34,324 bases of DNA from CAYQDR01 sp964416315 (GTDB lineage: Bacteria; Methylomirabilota; Methylomirabilia; Rokubacteriales; DASRDR01): assembly GCA_964416315.1 (NCBI GenBank), contig CAYQDR010000041.1:1-34324 (forward strand), written 5' to 3'. Within the stretch, counting starts at the first letter, position 1. Each line of letters opens with the position of its first letter. The position numbers and the translations under genes were made by a program. Of the stretch, positions 14,372 through 22,821 are shown in pieces. Under the pieces are notes generated by a model. The model saw only the letters and a program-made list of their open reading frames with translations. It was not told where the DNA came from and made no database searches.

Positions 14372-14507
14372 AGGATTCTCGTTTCCGCTGTACCGCCTGC
14401 GCTCGGGCGACTACCGGGTGCTCTATCGCGTGGACGAAACCCAGGTCACGGTGATGCGGATCGTCAACCGGAGAGACCTGGAAAGGATCGTGCGGCGGCT
14501 CATATAG
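14349..14507 (+). pseudogene. RelE/ParE-type toxin remnant (C-terminal half only)
   Basis: In the +1 frame relative to the antitoxin, an open stretch from 14349 encodes RIKRLRGFSF, then PLYRLRSGDYRVLYRV, then VTVMRIVNRRDLERIVRRLI before TAG 14505-14507. This is the second half of a RelE/ParE toxin (the LRG..YRLRxGDYRVLYRV block is very characteristic). The first half, about 40-45 residues, and the start codon are missing; a stop (TGA 14346-14348) lies directly upstream inside phd. A single deletion removing the phd tail and toxin start explains the arrangement. Confidence 0.75.
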
Positions 14508-14519
14508 CGGGACCGCCCG

Positions 14520-16484
14520 CTACCCGACGCGGCGGCGGCGGTTGCGGACGTAGTCCACGAGGATGTAGTCGCCGAGGCGGCCGGGCTCGGCGAAGAAGGC
14601 GCGCCCCCGGTTGATCCGCGCGACGTAGTCGACGAACTGCGTGAGGTAGGGCGCGCGGGCCAGCATGAACGTGTTGATCGTGATCCCGGCCGCCGTGCAG
14701 CGCCGCACCTCGCGCAAGGTCTCCGCGATCGTCCGCCGGGTGGGCGGGTAGCTGAAGACCGCCTCGCCGCCTTCGAGGTGGGCCGTGGGGTCGCCGTCCG
14801 TCACCATGATGATCTGGCGCGTCGCGGCGGGCTCGCGGGCGAGGCGCCGGCGGGCGAGCCTGATCGCGTGCTGCATGTTCGTGCCCTGCTGCCACATGTT
14901 CGGCTCGGCGCCCGGCACGTCCTCGGGCCGGATCTCCTGGGCGTAGTCCGAGAAGCCGACGACGAAGAGCCGGTCCCGCGGGAACTGCCCCTGGATGAGC
15001 GCCTGGAGCGCCATCGCGACCTTCTTCGCCGACGGCCAGCGGCCCTGGTAGAACATCGAGCTCGACTGGTCGAGGAGGAGCACGGTCGCCGCGCTCACCG
15101 TCGCCTCGACCCGGTCCACCTCGAAGTCCTCGAGGGCGAGCCGGACCGGCGTGCCGGGGCCCCGGCGCGCGAGCGCGTTCATCAGCGACCGCTGGAGGTT
15201 CACCTCGAACGGCTCCCCCGGCTCGTAGGGCTTCGTGTCGCCGGTCGGCTCACCGCCCGATCCGACCGGTGCGATCCGGTGGCCGCCGACCCGCGCGCGC
15301 CCGAGGCGGCCGAACACCTCGCCGAGCGCCTTCTCGCCGAGGCGGCGGATCGTCCGCGGCGTGAGCTCCCAGCGGTCGCCGGTCTGGCGGGCGTAGCCGG
15401 CCTCCTCGAGCTTCCGCGCCACGTCGCGCATCTCACGGAGCGCCTGCTCGGCCTCGGGCCCGAGCCACTCGCGCAGGCGCTCGCCGTCGAGGCGGTCGAG
15501 GTCGCCCGTCCGGCCCGCCTGCTCGAGCGCCTGCTCGAGGCCGTCCAGCTCCTGGAGCTCACCCATGAGCCGCATCGCCTCGTCGAGGTCGAGCGCCTCG
15601 GCGCCCCGGAACGGATACTCCCGGACCAGGTCCGACGGCGGCTGGAGCGCCTCCATGAGCGCGCCGAGCTCCGACATCTCCCGGATCGTCCCGGGGTCGA
15701 GCGAGTCCTGGAGCGCCCGCATCAGCTCCTCGCGCTGCTCGGGGCTGAGCCCGGCCATCAAGGACTGCATCCCCGCCATCTGGCGCTGCATCCGCTCGAG
15801 CAGCTCGTCGAGGCTCCGCGGGGGGTTCGGCCCGAAGAAGTGGCCGAACCGGCGCATGAACCCCTCGAAGTCCGGCTTCCCGCCCCGAAGCCGCTCGCGG
15901 AGCATGCGGTTGAGCGCGGAGAGCATCTCACGGAGCTCCCGCTGCTGGCCGGGCGTCATGCCGCGGAGCGCGTCGGTGACCTCGCGTGAGACCTGGCCGG
16001 CCATCTGCCGGCGGAGGAGATCGAGCAGCGCCTGGAACTCCTGGCGGGCGAGCGGGTCGAGGAAGTCGTGACGGGCGAGCTGTCGGATCACCCCGCCGAG
16101 GCTCCGCGGCAGGGTCTCGAGCGTCCGCCGGACGGCCTCGCCGCGCGTGCGCGTCTCCGGCTCCGCGGCGGCGCGCTCGGCGGCCGCCCACTCCAGCTCG
16201 ATCACCCGGTCGAGCCGCTGGCGGAGGTCGTCCAGGACGGAGCCGACGTCGTACCGGTCGAGCCGGTCCTGGCGGCGGTCGCGCACCTGGCGGAGGAGGT
16301 CGCGGAGGCCCGGCAGCCGCTGCCCCTGCCGGCCCCAGAGGCCACGACGGAAAAGGTCGTGGAGCGCCCGCTCGAGGTCGCCGTGCTCGAAGAGATCCTC
16401 GGCGAGGGCGTCGAGGAGCTGGTCGGCGTCGGGGGCGAGCGGCTCCTGCGTCCCGTCCCAGCGCGAGTAGCGGTGGCGGATCAC
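14520..16484 (-). CDS. VWA domain protein partnered with MoxR-type ATPase
   Basis: A 654-residue protein starting at GTG 16484, which overlaps the ATPase stop (GTGA, 16481-16484). The first 460 residues are highly charged and mostly helical, rich in Glu, Arg and Leu, with runs such as ELLERMQRQMAGMQSL. The C-terminal von Willebrand A domain holds an intact metal (MIDAS) site: Asp472-x-Ser474-x-Ser476 in LLLDQSSSMF, Thr535 in GTNM and Asp563 in MVTDGDP. VWA proteins next to MoxR/chelatase-like ATPases act together as chaperone or metal-insertion machines (as in BchI/BchD and RavA/ViaA); which target applies here is unknown. No signal or membrane segment. The longer frame upstream of 16484 is a shadow of the ATPase gene. 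Confidence 0.88.
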   Translation of the reverse strand: MIRHRYSRWDGTQEPLAPDADQLLDALAEDLFEHGDLERALHDLFRRGLWGRQGQRLPGLRDLLRQVRDRRQDRLDRYDVGSVLDDLRQRLDRVIELEWAAAERAAAEPETRTRGEAVRRTLETLPRSLGGVIRQLARHDFLDPLARQEFQALLDLLRRQMAGQVSREVTDALRGMTPGQQRELREMLSALNRMLRERLRGGKPDFEGFMRRFGHFFGPNPPRSLDELLERMQRQMAGMQSLMAGLSPEQREELMRALQDSLDPGTIREMSELGALMEALQPPSDLVREYPFRGAEALDLDEAMRLMGELQELDGLEQALEQAGRTGDLDRLDGERLREWLGPEAEQALREMRDVARKLEEAGYARQTGDRWELTPRTIRRLGEKALGEVFGRLGRARVGGHRIAPVGSGGEPTGDTKPYEPGEPFEVNLQRSLMNALARRGPGTPVRLALEDFEVDRVEATVSAATVLLLDQSSSMFYQGRWPSAKKVAMALQALIQGQFPRDRLFVVGFSDYAQEIRPEDVPGAEPNMWQQGTNMQHAIRLARRRLAREPAATRQIIMVTDGDPTAHLEGGEAVFSYPPTRRTIAETLREVRRCTAAGITINTFMLARAPYLTQFVDYVARINRGRAFFAEPGRLGDYILVDYVRNRRRRVG

Positions 16485-17956
16485 GGCCGCCGGCCTTCCT
16501 CCCGCCGCCCCTCGCGGCGGGGCCGCGGCCCGGGCTCCTCCGCCTCGCGCGCCGCGCGCCGGTAGGCCCACCCGCCGCCCACGCGCTCGCGGTTCAGGCG
16601 GCGGTGGAGGTGGAGGCCCTCCAGGACCAGCTCGACCGCCGCCGCCGTCTCGGCCGGCGAGCTGCCGCCACCGAGGCGCGCGACCACGCCCTTGAGCCCG
16701 CGCACCGTGTCCCGGAGGCGCACGTAGTCGGCGGCCGGCACGGTGGAGCCGGCCGTGACCGAGAGCCCGTCCTCGAACGCGGCGACGAGGTCCTGCACAT
16801 CCGCTCCGCCGAGCCGCCGCTGGAAGACGGCGGCCACGGCGCGCTTCGTGAGGTCCTCGATCACGGCCTCCTCCCGCCCCTCCTCGACCGACTCGAGCTC
16901 GATCTTCCCGCGCATCGAGGCGGCGAGGGCCGGGAGGTCGGTGATCCGGGGGGCCGCCGGCGCCTCCCCGAGCTGGAGGGCGCGCCGGAGCGCGGCGCTC
17001 CGGAGGGTCTCGTCGTTGGCGATGCTGACCCGCACGCTCACCCCCGAGCGCTGGTTGATCTCGGAGCTGCGGCGCGCCAGCGCCGTGAGCTCCGCCACGA
17101 TCTCCGCCATGAACTCCGGCACCACGACGCGCGCCTCCGCCGTCGCGAACCGCGCCCGCTCCTGCTCGACGATCCGCAGCTCGTCCGCGGGCGTCCGCGG
17201 GTAGTGGGTCCGCACCTGGGCGCCGAAGCGGTCCTTCAGCGGCGTGATGATCCGCCCGCGGTTCGTGTAGTCCTCCGGATTGGCGGTCGCGAACACGAGG
17301 AGATCGAGGGGGAGCCGGATCCGGTAGCCCTTGATCTGGACATCCCGCTCCTCCATCACGTTGAAGAGGCCCACCTGGATCCGCTCGGGCAGGTCCGGCA
17401 GCTCGTTGACGCAGAAGATGCCGCGGTTGGCGCGGGGGACGAGCCCGTAGTGGATCGTCAACTCGTCCGCGAGGTAGCGCCCTTCCGCGACCCTGATCGG
17501 GTCCACGTCGCCGATCAGATCGGCCATCGAGACGTCCGGCGTCGCGAGCTTCTCCGCGTAGCGGGCCGCGCGCGTGAGCCACTCGATCGGGCAGTCGTCC
17601 CCCGCCTCGGCGACGCGCCGCCGGGCCGCCGGGCTCACGGGCGCGAACGGGCTGTCGTTCAGCTCGCTCCCCGCGACGACCGGGATCTCGGGGTCGAGGA
17701 GCCCGGTCATCGCCCGGATCAGGCGCGACTTCGCCTGGCCGCGCTCGCCGAGGACGATCACGTTCTGGCCGGCCAGGAGGGCGTGGACCAGCTCCGGGAT
17801 CACCGTCTCCTCGTAGCCGATGATCCCGGGGAAGAGTGGCTCGCGGGCCTCGAGCCGCGCGATCAGGTTCGCGTGGACCTCCTCCCGGACGGTCTTCGGG
17901 CGGTAGCCGGCCCGGCGCAGCTCGCCGAGCGTGCGGGGCTTCGGGTCAGTGGGCAT
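16481..17956 (-). CDS. MoxR / magnesium-chelatase-like AAA+ ATPase
   Basis: A 491-residue AAA+ ATPase from ATG 17956, preceded by AAGGAGGA. Walker A is GERGQAKS (70-77). The Walker B region reads GIFCVNELPDL (179-189), with Asn-Glu instead of Asp-Glu; I believe this is normal for this sub-branch of chelatase-like ATPases. The strand FATANPEDYTNRGRIITPLKDRFG is the sensor-1/arginine-finger region. The C-terminal 200 residues are helical, ending in a very basic tail. It is the first gene of a two-gene operon with a VWA protein, with a 4-base overlap. A -10 like TATCAT (17982-17987) lies upstream. Role by analogy: ATP-driven remodelling with the VWA partner; the substrate is not known. Confidence 0.88.
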   Translation of the reverse strand: MPTDPKPRTLGELRRAGYRPKTVREEVHANLIARLEAREPLFPGIIGYEETVIPELVHALLAGQNVIVLGERGQAKSRLIRAMTGLLDPEIPVVAGSELNDSPFAPVSPAARRRVAEAGDDCPIEWLTRAARYAEKLATPDVSMADLIGDVDPIRVAEGRYLADELTIHYGLVPRANRGIFCVNELPDLPERIQVGLFNVMEERDVQIKGYRIRLPLDLLVFATANPEDYTNRGRIITPLKDRFGAQVRTHYPRTPADELRIVEQERARFATAEARVVVPEFMAEIVAELTALARRSSEINQRSGVSVRVSIANDETLRSAALRRALQLGEAPAAPRITDLPALAASMRGKIELESVEEGREEAVIEDLTKRAVAAVFQRRLGGADVQDLVAAFEDGLSVTAGSTVPAADYVRLRDTVRGLKGVVARLGGGSSPAETAAAVELVLEGLHLHRRLNRERVGGGWAYRRAAREAEEPGPRPRREGRREEGRRP

Positions 17957-18032
17957 CCGTTCCTCCTTGAGGGCTCCCGTCATGATACCGCACGCCGCGC
18001 GCCGCCGAGCCCACAGGGGATCGGGCGTCGGG

Positions 18033-18038
18033 TAGAAT
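18033..18038 (+). promoter_or_regulatory. -10 box (TAGAAT) for leaderless MFS gene
   Basis: TAGAAT ends 7 bases before the ATG at 18046, with no Shine-Dalgarno in between, so the mRNA probably begins at that ATG. The -35 region is weak. The ATG at 18037 overlaps the -10 box and is therefore unlikely to be the start. Confidence 0.5.
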
Positions 18039-18045
18039 GGGCGCG

Positions 18046-19239
18046 ATGCCTGCCGACGACCGCCCGCGCGCGCTCGCGGTCGTCCTCGTCACGCTCTGCT
18101 GGGCCACCTTCGTCGTCACGACCTCGGGGATCGGGATCTCCCCGTTTCTCCTCGACATGGCGCGGGACCTCGACTCGGACCTCGGCGCGATCGCGAACCT
18201 GCTCTCGCTCATGAGCATCGCCTGGGGGCTCACGTCGCTCGGCGCCGGGGCCGCCTCGGACCTGGTGGGCCGCCGGCCGATCCTCGTGGCGGCCGTCGTC
18301 GTCCTGGGCGGGGCGCGGATCGGCCTCGCGCTGGCGCAGAGCTACAGCGCCGCCCTGGCGTGGCAGCTCCTCGCCGGCGTGGGCGGGGGCGGGTTCATGG
18401 GGACCGTCTTCGCGGCCGTCTCGGACCAGGTCCCGCCCCCCCAGCGCGGTCGCGCCCTCGGCTGGGTCATGACGGGACAGTCGCTGTCGCTCGTCTTCGG
18501 CGTCCCGCTCGTGACGCTCCTCGGTGCGGTCGGCGGGTGGCGCGGCGCGATCGCCACCCACGGGGGCGTCATGGTCTTGACCGCGCTCGCGATCTGGCCG
18601 ATTCTGCCGCGCCCGGCGGGCCAGCGAGCCGGCGGCGCCGGTTCGGTCGGCTCGATCGCGCGGCTCATGACCCCGCGGGTGCTGGCGCTCCTCGGCGCCG
18701 GGACGATGGAGCGGGCGTGCTTCGCGGCGATGGCCGTCTACCTGCCGACCTACCTCCTGACGAGCTACGGCGTGTCACTCCCCGAGCTGGCCCTGGCGCT
18801 CGCGCTGGTCGCCATCGGGAATCTCGTCGGCAACATCGCCGGCGGCCAGGTGGCCGATCGCTTCCCCGCGCGGCCGCTCGCGTATGCCGTCTCCGCCGTC
18901 GCGACCGGGATCCTCGCCCTCCCGCTCCTCGGCTGGCAGCCGGCGCTCGCCGTCTCGATCGGCCTCGGCCTCGCCTACGCCGCGGCGAACGCCCTCGGGC
19001 GGCCACCGCTCCTGGCGGCCCTCTCCGAGGTCTCGAGCGAGGCGCGGGGGGCAGTCCTCGGCCTCAACATCACGTCGGCCAGCGTCGGCTGGCTCGGCGC
19101 GACGGCCCTCGGTGGGTGGCTCGTCACCCGCTTCGGCTTCGGGAGCCTCGGCGGCTTCTGCGCGGCGACGGCGCTCCTCGGCGCCGCGATGGCCGCGGCG
19201 AGCTGGCGCGCGGGCGCGCGTCGGCCGGGACGGCCTTGA
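18046..19239 (+). CDS. Major facilitator superfamily transporter
   Basis: A 397-residue (from ATG 18046) twelve-helix MFS transporter. Hydrophobic segments alternate throughout, starting with ALAVVLVTLCWATFVVTTSG. The signature loop between helices 2 and 3 is GAASDLVGRRPILVAA, and its repeat in the second half is GGQVADRFPARPLAYAV. The substrate cannot be read from sequence. An ATG at 18037 would add three residues but overlaps the -10 box. The next gene, an enolase-superfamily enzyme, starts 42 bases downstream on the same strand, so import of an acid sugar or aromatic acid for that enzyme is a reasonable guess, not evidence. Confidence 0.87.
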   Translation: MPADDRPRALAVVLVTLCWATFVVTTSGIGISPFLLDMARDLDSDLGAIANLLSLMSIAWGLTSLGAGAASDLVGRRPILVAAVVVLGGARIGLALAQSYSAALAWQLLAGVGGGGFMGTVFAAVSDQVPPPQRGRALGWVMTGQSLSLVFGVPLVTLLGAVGGWRGAIATHGGVMVLTALAIWPILPRPAGQRAGGAGSVGSIARLMTPRVLALLGAGTMERACFAAMAVYLPTYLLTSYGVSLPELALALALVAIGNLVGNIAGGQVADRFPARPLAYAVSAVATGILALPLLGWQPALAVSIGLGLAYAAANALGRPPLLAALSEVSSEARGAVLGLNITSASVGWLGATALGGWLVTRFGFGSLGGFCAATALLGAAMAAASWRAGARRPGRP

Positions 19240-19281
19240 CGGCCGCCGGCCCCCAGCTTAGGGTCGGGCGGGAGCCCCGTC

Positions 19282-20373
19282 ATGGCCATCGCTGCCCTCG
19301 ACGTCGCGCACTATCGCATCCCGCTGCCGACGGTCCTCTCCGACGCGACCCACGGAGACATCACGCACTTCGAGCTGGTCACGGTGCGCCTGCGGGCCCG
19401 CGACGGGGCCGAGGGGCTCGGCTACACGTACACCCCGGGCGCCGGCGGGGCGGCGATCCGGTCCCTCATCGCGCGGGACCTGGCGCCGGCGCTCGTCGGC
19501 GAGGACGAGGAGCGCATCGAACAGCTCTGGGAGCGCATGTGGTGGCGCCTCCACTACGTCGGGCGTGGGGGGGCGGCGGCCTTCGCCATCGCCGCCGTGG
19601 ACATCGCGCTCTGGGACCTCCGGGCGCGCCGGCGGAACCTGCCCTGGTGGCGCCTCCTCGGCGGCCACGACCCCCGCGTCCGGGCCTACGCGGGCGGGAT
19701 CGACCTCCAGTTCCCCCTCGACCGCCTGCTGCGGCAGACGGAGGAGAACCTCGGCAAGGGCTTCCGCGCGATCAAGATGAAGGTGGGCCGCCCGAGCCTC
19801 CGCGAGGACGTGGACCGCGTGCGCGCGGTGCGGCAGCTCCTCGGCCCCGACACGCCGCTCATGGTGGACGCGAACATGGGCTGGACCGCGGACGAGGCGA
19901 TCCGCGCCTCCCGGGCCCTCATCCCGCACGACGTCTTCTGGCTCGAGGAGCCCACGATCCCGGATGACCTCGCCGGCCACGTCCGCATTGCCCGCGAGGG
20001 GGCGCTCCCGATCGCGGCCGGGGAGAACTTCAGGACCCTCTACGAGTTCACCCGCCTGATCGAGGCCGGCGGCGTGAGCTTCCCCGAGCCCGACGTCTCG
20101 AACTGCGGCGGGGTCACGGTGTGGCTGAAGGTCGCGCACGTGGCCGAGGCCCACAACCTGCCGGTCACTTCCCACGGCGTCCACGACCTGCACGTGCACC
20201 TCCTGGCGGCGGTCCCGAACGCCTCGTACCTCGAGGTCCACGGCTTCGGGCTCGAGCGCTTCCTCGCCCACCCGCTTGAGCTGCGGGAGGGCCTGGCCGT
20301 GGCCCCGGACCGGCCCGGCCACGGCGTCGAGCTCGACTGGAAGGCGCTGGAGGGTTTCCGGGCGGAGGGGTGA
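19282..20373 (+). CDS. Mandelate racemase / muconate lactonizing enzyme family protein
   Basis: A 363-residue enolase-superfamily enzyme that would abstract a proton alpha to a carboxylate. Catalytic residues of the mandelate racemase subgroup are in place: Lys165 and Lys167 (AIKMKVGR), metal ligands Asp196 (VDANMGW), Glu222 (WLEEPTIP) and Glu248 (AGENFR), and the Asp271-His298 dyad (EPDVSNCGG; TSHGVHD). The N-terminal capping domain (MAIAALDVAHYRIPLP) is complete, and the length is usual. The reaction could be acid-sugar dehydration or racemisation; subgroup is clear, substrate is not. It follows an MFS transporter and ends at a shared bidirectional hairpin before the convergent aldo/keto reductase gene. 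Confidence 0.9.
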   Translation: MAIAALDVAHYRIPLPTVLSDATHGDITHFELVTVRLRARDGAEGLGYTYTPGAGGAAIRSLIARDLAPALVGEDEERIEQLWERMWWRLHYVGRGGAAAFAIAAVDIALWDLRARRRNLPWWRLLGGHDPRVRAYAGGIDLQFPLDRLLRQTEENLGKGFRAIKMKVGRPSLREDVDRVRAVRQLLGPDTPLMVDANMGWTADEAIRASRALIPHDVFWLEEPTIPDDLAGHVRIAREGALPIAAGENFRTLYEFTRLIEAGGVSFPEPDVSNCGGVTVWLKVAHVAEAHNLPVTSHGVHDLHVHLLAAVPNASYLEVHGFGLERFLAHPLELREGLAVAPDRPGHGVELDWKALEGFRAEG

Positions 20374-20387
20374 GCCCCCTCACCCTG

Positions 20388-20414
20388 CCCCTCTCCCCTC
20401 GTCGGGGAGAGGGG
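20388..20414. terminator. Shared hairpin between convergent genes
   Basis: Perfect 11-base arms CCCCTCTCCCC (20388-20398) and GGGGAGAGGGG (20404-20414) with a 5-base loop, sitting between the stops of the enolase-family gene (20373) and the convergent aldo/keto reductase (20426). Probably a bidirectional terminator, though no T-run follows. Composition is like the 7918-7945 hairpin, so it may also be a dispersed palindromic repeat. Confidence 0.65.
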
Positions 20415-20425
20415 TCTCAGGATTT

Positions 20426-21409
20426 CTACAGGTAGACCGCCTTCAGCTGGGCTTCGGGGTAGCGCGCGCCGGCCGCGGCGCCGCGCGGCAACGCCTCGTC
20501 GAGGCGCGCGAGGTCCTGGGCCGTGAGCTGGACGGCGAGCGCCGCGAGATTCTCCTCGAGGCGCTCCTTCCGCTTCGTGCCGGGGATGGGCACGACGTCC
20601 TCCCCTTGCGCGAGGAGCCAGGCGAGCGCGAGCTGCGCCGGCGTGATGCCCTTCTCGGCCGCCATCTCCTCAATCCGGCGGACGAGCTTCCGGTTGTGCT
20701 CGAAGTTCTGCCCCTGGAAGCGCGGGTGCTGGCGCCGCCGGTCGTCCTCCGGGATCTCGCCCGGGCTCTGGACTCGCCCGGCGAGGAGCCCCCGGCCGAG
20801 CGGGGAGTAGGCGACGTACGCGATCCCCAGCTCGCGGCACACGGGCAGGGTCTCCTCCCCCGGCAGCCGGTAGAGCAGCGAGTACTCGGTCTGGACGGCC
20901 GCGATCGGGTGGACCGCGTGCGCCCGCTGGATCGTCTCCGGCGCGGCCTCCGTGAGCCCGAGGCAGCGGACCTTCCCCTCCTCCACGAGACGGGCCATGG
21001 CGCCGACCGTGTCCTCGATCGGCACCTTCGGGTCCACCCGGTGCTGGTAGTAGAGGTCGATCACCTCCACCCCGAGGCGCTTGAGGCTCGCGTCGCACGC
21101 CTTCGGGACGTACTCGGGCCGGCCGCTGACGAGGTTCGCCCCGTCCGGGTTCCGCACCTGGCCGAACTTGGTGGTGAGGACCACCTGGCTCCGCCGCCCC
21201 TTGACGGCGCGACCGATCAGCTCCTCGTTGTGACCCCAGCCGTACATGTCCGAGGAGTCGAGGAAGTTGATGCCGAGGTCCAGCGCGTGCTGGATCACGC
21301 CGACGCACTCGGCGTCGTCGCTCTTGCCGTAGGTCCCCGACATGGACATGCAGCCCAGTCCGATGGCGGAGACCTGGAGGGCACTCCCCCCCAGCTTCCG
21401 GTAGCGCAT
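20426..21409 (-). CDS. Aldo/keto reductase
   Basis: A 327-residue NADPH-dependent aldo/keto reductase starting at ATG 21409 after GAGGAG. The catalytic tetrad is visible: Asp51 and Tyr56 (FLDSSDMYG), Lys81 (LTTKFGQ) and His123 (YYQHRVDP). The N-terminal block RKLGGSALQVSAIGLGCMSMSG and the C-terminal cofactor segment VVPIPGTKRKERLEENL are typical of the AKR13/YakC-like group of bacterial reductases. In-frame sequence upstream of the start overlaps MsrB in another frame and is not coding. It lies 32 bases after the msrB stop in the same direction, so the two are probably co-transcribed in an oxidative-stress or carbonyl-detoxifying unit. Confidence 0.92.
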   Translation of the reverse strand: MRYRKLGGSALQVSAIGLGCMSMSGTYGKSDDAECVGVIQHALDLGINFLDSSDMYGWGHNEELIGRAVKGRRSQVVLTTKFGQVRNPDGANLVSGRPEYVPKACDASLKRLGVEVIDLYYQHRVDPKVPIEDTVGAMARLVEEGKVRCLGLTEAAPETIQRAHAVHPIAAVQTEYSLLYRLPGEETLPVCRELGIAYVAYSPLGRGLLAGRVQSPGEIPEDDRRRQHPRFQGQNFEHNRKLVRRIEEMAAEKGITPAQLALAWLLAQGEDVVPIPGTKRKERLEENLAALAVQLTAQDLARLDEALPRGAAAGARYPEAQLKAVYL

Positions 21410-21441
21410 GACGGGCTCCTCTCTCGCGGGCATGGTCGGCT

Positions 21442-21849
21442 TCACTTCTGGCCGGCGGCCCGCTCCAGCCGGAGCGCGGCGGAGTTGATGCAGTAGCGCA
21501 GGCCGGTCGGCGGCGGCCCGTCGTCGAAGACGTGGCCGAGGTGGCCGTCGCACCGGCGGCACCGCACCTCGGTCCGCCGCATGAACAGGCTCCGGTCCTC
21601 GTGGGTCGCGACCCCGGCCGGGTCGATCGGCTCCCAGAAGCTCGGCCAGCCAGTGCCGGAATCGAACTTCGTCGTCGAGCTGAACAGCGGGCTCCCGCAC
21701 CCGGCGCACCGGTAGACGCCCGCGTCCTTGCAGGCGTGGTACTCGCCGGTGAACGGGCGCTCGGTGCCCTGGCGCCGGAGCACCTCGTACTGCTCCGGGG
21801 TGAGCTCCCGTCGCCACTCGGCGTCGGACTTGACCAGCTTCTCGCTCAT
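21442..21849 (-). CDS. msrB: Peptide-methionine (R)-S-oxide reductase
   Basis: A 135-residue cytoplasmic enzyme (no signal peptide) reducing methionine-R-sulfoxide in proteins. The zinc site is complete: Cys48/Cys51 (RCAGC) and Cys97/Cys100 (VRCRRC). The catalytic Cys120 sits in GLRYCINSAAL, and GTGWPSF is the substrate-binding block. Start ATG 21849, preceded by a G-rich ribosome site. Its promoter (21892-21920) is divergent from that of the FKBP gene. First gene of a unit with an aldo/keto reductase. Confidence 0.95.
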   Translation of the reverse strand: MSEKLVKSDAEWRRELTPEQYEVLRRQGTERPFTGEYHACKDAGVYRCAGCGSPLFSSTTKFDSGTGWPSFWEPIDPAGVATHEDRSLFMRRTEVRCRRCDGHLGHVFDDGPPPTGLRYCINSAALRLERAAGQK

Positions 21850-21891
21850 GACGATACCTCTCCCCCCACGTGAGTCGGCTCGGATGCCTCC

Positions 21892-21920
21892 AGCGTAGCG
21901 TCGAGGCGGCGCGAGATCAA
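21892..21920 (-). promoter_or_regulatory. msrB promoter
   Basis: On the minus strand -35 TTGATC (21915-21920), 17-base spacer and -10 TACGCT (21892-21897), about 45 bases before the msrB start; spacing is ideal and both boxes keep the most conserved positions. Confidence 0.55.
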
Positions 21921-21928
21921 GCACGCCC

Positions 21929-21958
21929 TTGCGGGCCCCCCGCCCGTGTGGGTATCGT
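21929..21958 (+). promoter_or_regulatory. Promoter of FKBP isomerase gene
   Basis: -35 TTGCGG (21929-21934), 18-base spacer and -10 TATCGT (21953-21958) precede the FKBP gene by about 46 bases. Back-to-back with the msrB promoter in a 155-base divergent interval. Confidence 0.45.
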
Positions 21959-22004
21959 GGCGGGACCGATGAGCCCGTCACCCCCACCCGAAAGGACGGC
22001 GTCC

Positions 22005-22688
22005 ATGCGAAGCCTCACCCGATCCGTGATCCTCGCGATCGTCCTCGTCGTCCTGGCCGGGCCGGCGCCCGCGGCGGGGCCCGAGCTCAAGACGGAGGAG
22101 CAGAAGGTCCTCTACGCCCTCGGCCTCGCGGTCGCGAACAGCCTGGCCGCGTTCCGGCTCTCCGAGATGGAGCTCGAGTTCGTCAAGGCCGGCATCGCCG
22201 ACGGCATCCTCGGCCGGGACAAGAAGGTGGACCTCCAGACCTACGGGCCCAAGGTGCAGGAGCTCCAGCGGGCGCGGGTCGGCGCGGTCGCCGCGGCCGA
22301 ACGCAAGGCAGGACAGGCGTACCTGGACAAGGCCGCCGCCGAGCAGGGCGCCGTGCGCACCGCCTCGGGCCTCGTCATCACGACCGTGCGCCCGGGCACC
22401 GGCGAGGCCCCGAAGGCCGCCGACACGGTCAAGGTCCACTACCACGGGACGCTCGTGGACGGGACCGTCTTCGACAGCTCCGTCCAGCGCGGTCAGCCGG
22501 CGACGTTCCCGCTCAAGGGGGTGATCCGGTGCTGGACCGAGGGCGTGCAGCTCATGAAGGTCGGGGGGAAGAGCCGGCTCGTCTGCCCCCCGGACCTCGC
22601 CTACGGCGACCGCGGGGCGCCGCCGCGGATCAAGCCCGGCGCGACGCTGGTCTTCGAGGTCGAGCTCCTGGAGATCGTGCGACAGTGA
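22005..22688 (+). CDS. Exported FKBP-type peptidyl-prolyl isomerase
   Basis: A 227-residue secreted isomerase. The start at ATG 22005 follows AAAGGA and gives a classical signal peptide (RSLTRSVILAIVLVVLAG, cleavage near APAAG). An upstream in-frame ATG at 21969 would hide this signal and is rejected. Residues about 30-110 form the helical FKBP_N dimerisation domain (KVLYALGLAVANSLAAF). The C-terminal FKBP domain has VKVHYHGTLVDGTVFDSS, FPLKGVIRCWTEGVQLM, SRLVCPPDLAYGDRGAPP and a closing VFEVELLEI strand. It should speed proline isomerisation during folding of envelope proteins, like Mip/FkpA. The two domain cysteines (RCW, LVCPP) are unusual at these positions. Confidence 0.92.
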   Translation: MRSLTRSVILAIVLVVLAGPAPAAGPELKTEEQKVLYALGLAVANSLAAFRLSEMELEFVKAGIADGILGRDKKVDLQTYGPKVQELQRARVGAVAAAERKAGQAYLDKAAAEQGAVRTASGLVITTVRPGTGEAPKAADTVKVHYHGTLVDGTVFDSSVQRGQPATFPLKGVIRCWTEGVQLMKVGGKSRLVCPPDLAYGDRGAPPRIKPGATLVFEVELLEIVRQ

Positions 22689-22695
22689 CGCCGGG

Positions 22696-22790
22696 TCAAC
22701 CCGCCAGGCTCGCGAGCGCGTGGGCGAGCAGGCCGTCCACGTGCGGCTTGTCCACCCAGGCGGGCGGCCACGACGAGGTCGAGATCGGGG
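22696..22790 (-). other. Possible short coding remnant
   Basis: On the minus strand one frame reads PPAWVDKPHVDGLLAHALASLAG and ends in a stop at 22696. It looks more protein-like than surrounding shadows, and no complete gene covers it. It may be the tail of a lost gene. Family not recognised. Confidence 0.2.
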
Positions 22791-22821
22791 GTCGACCCGA
22801 GTGCAGGGGACCCGAAGGCAG

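Noticed and set aside
16485..17582. Long N-terminal extension of the VWA protein
   Set aside because: Lies over the ATPase gene in another frame; the GTGA overlap gives the natural start.
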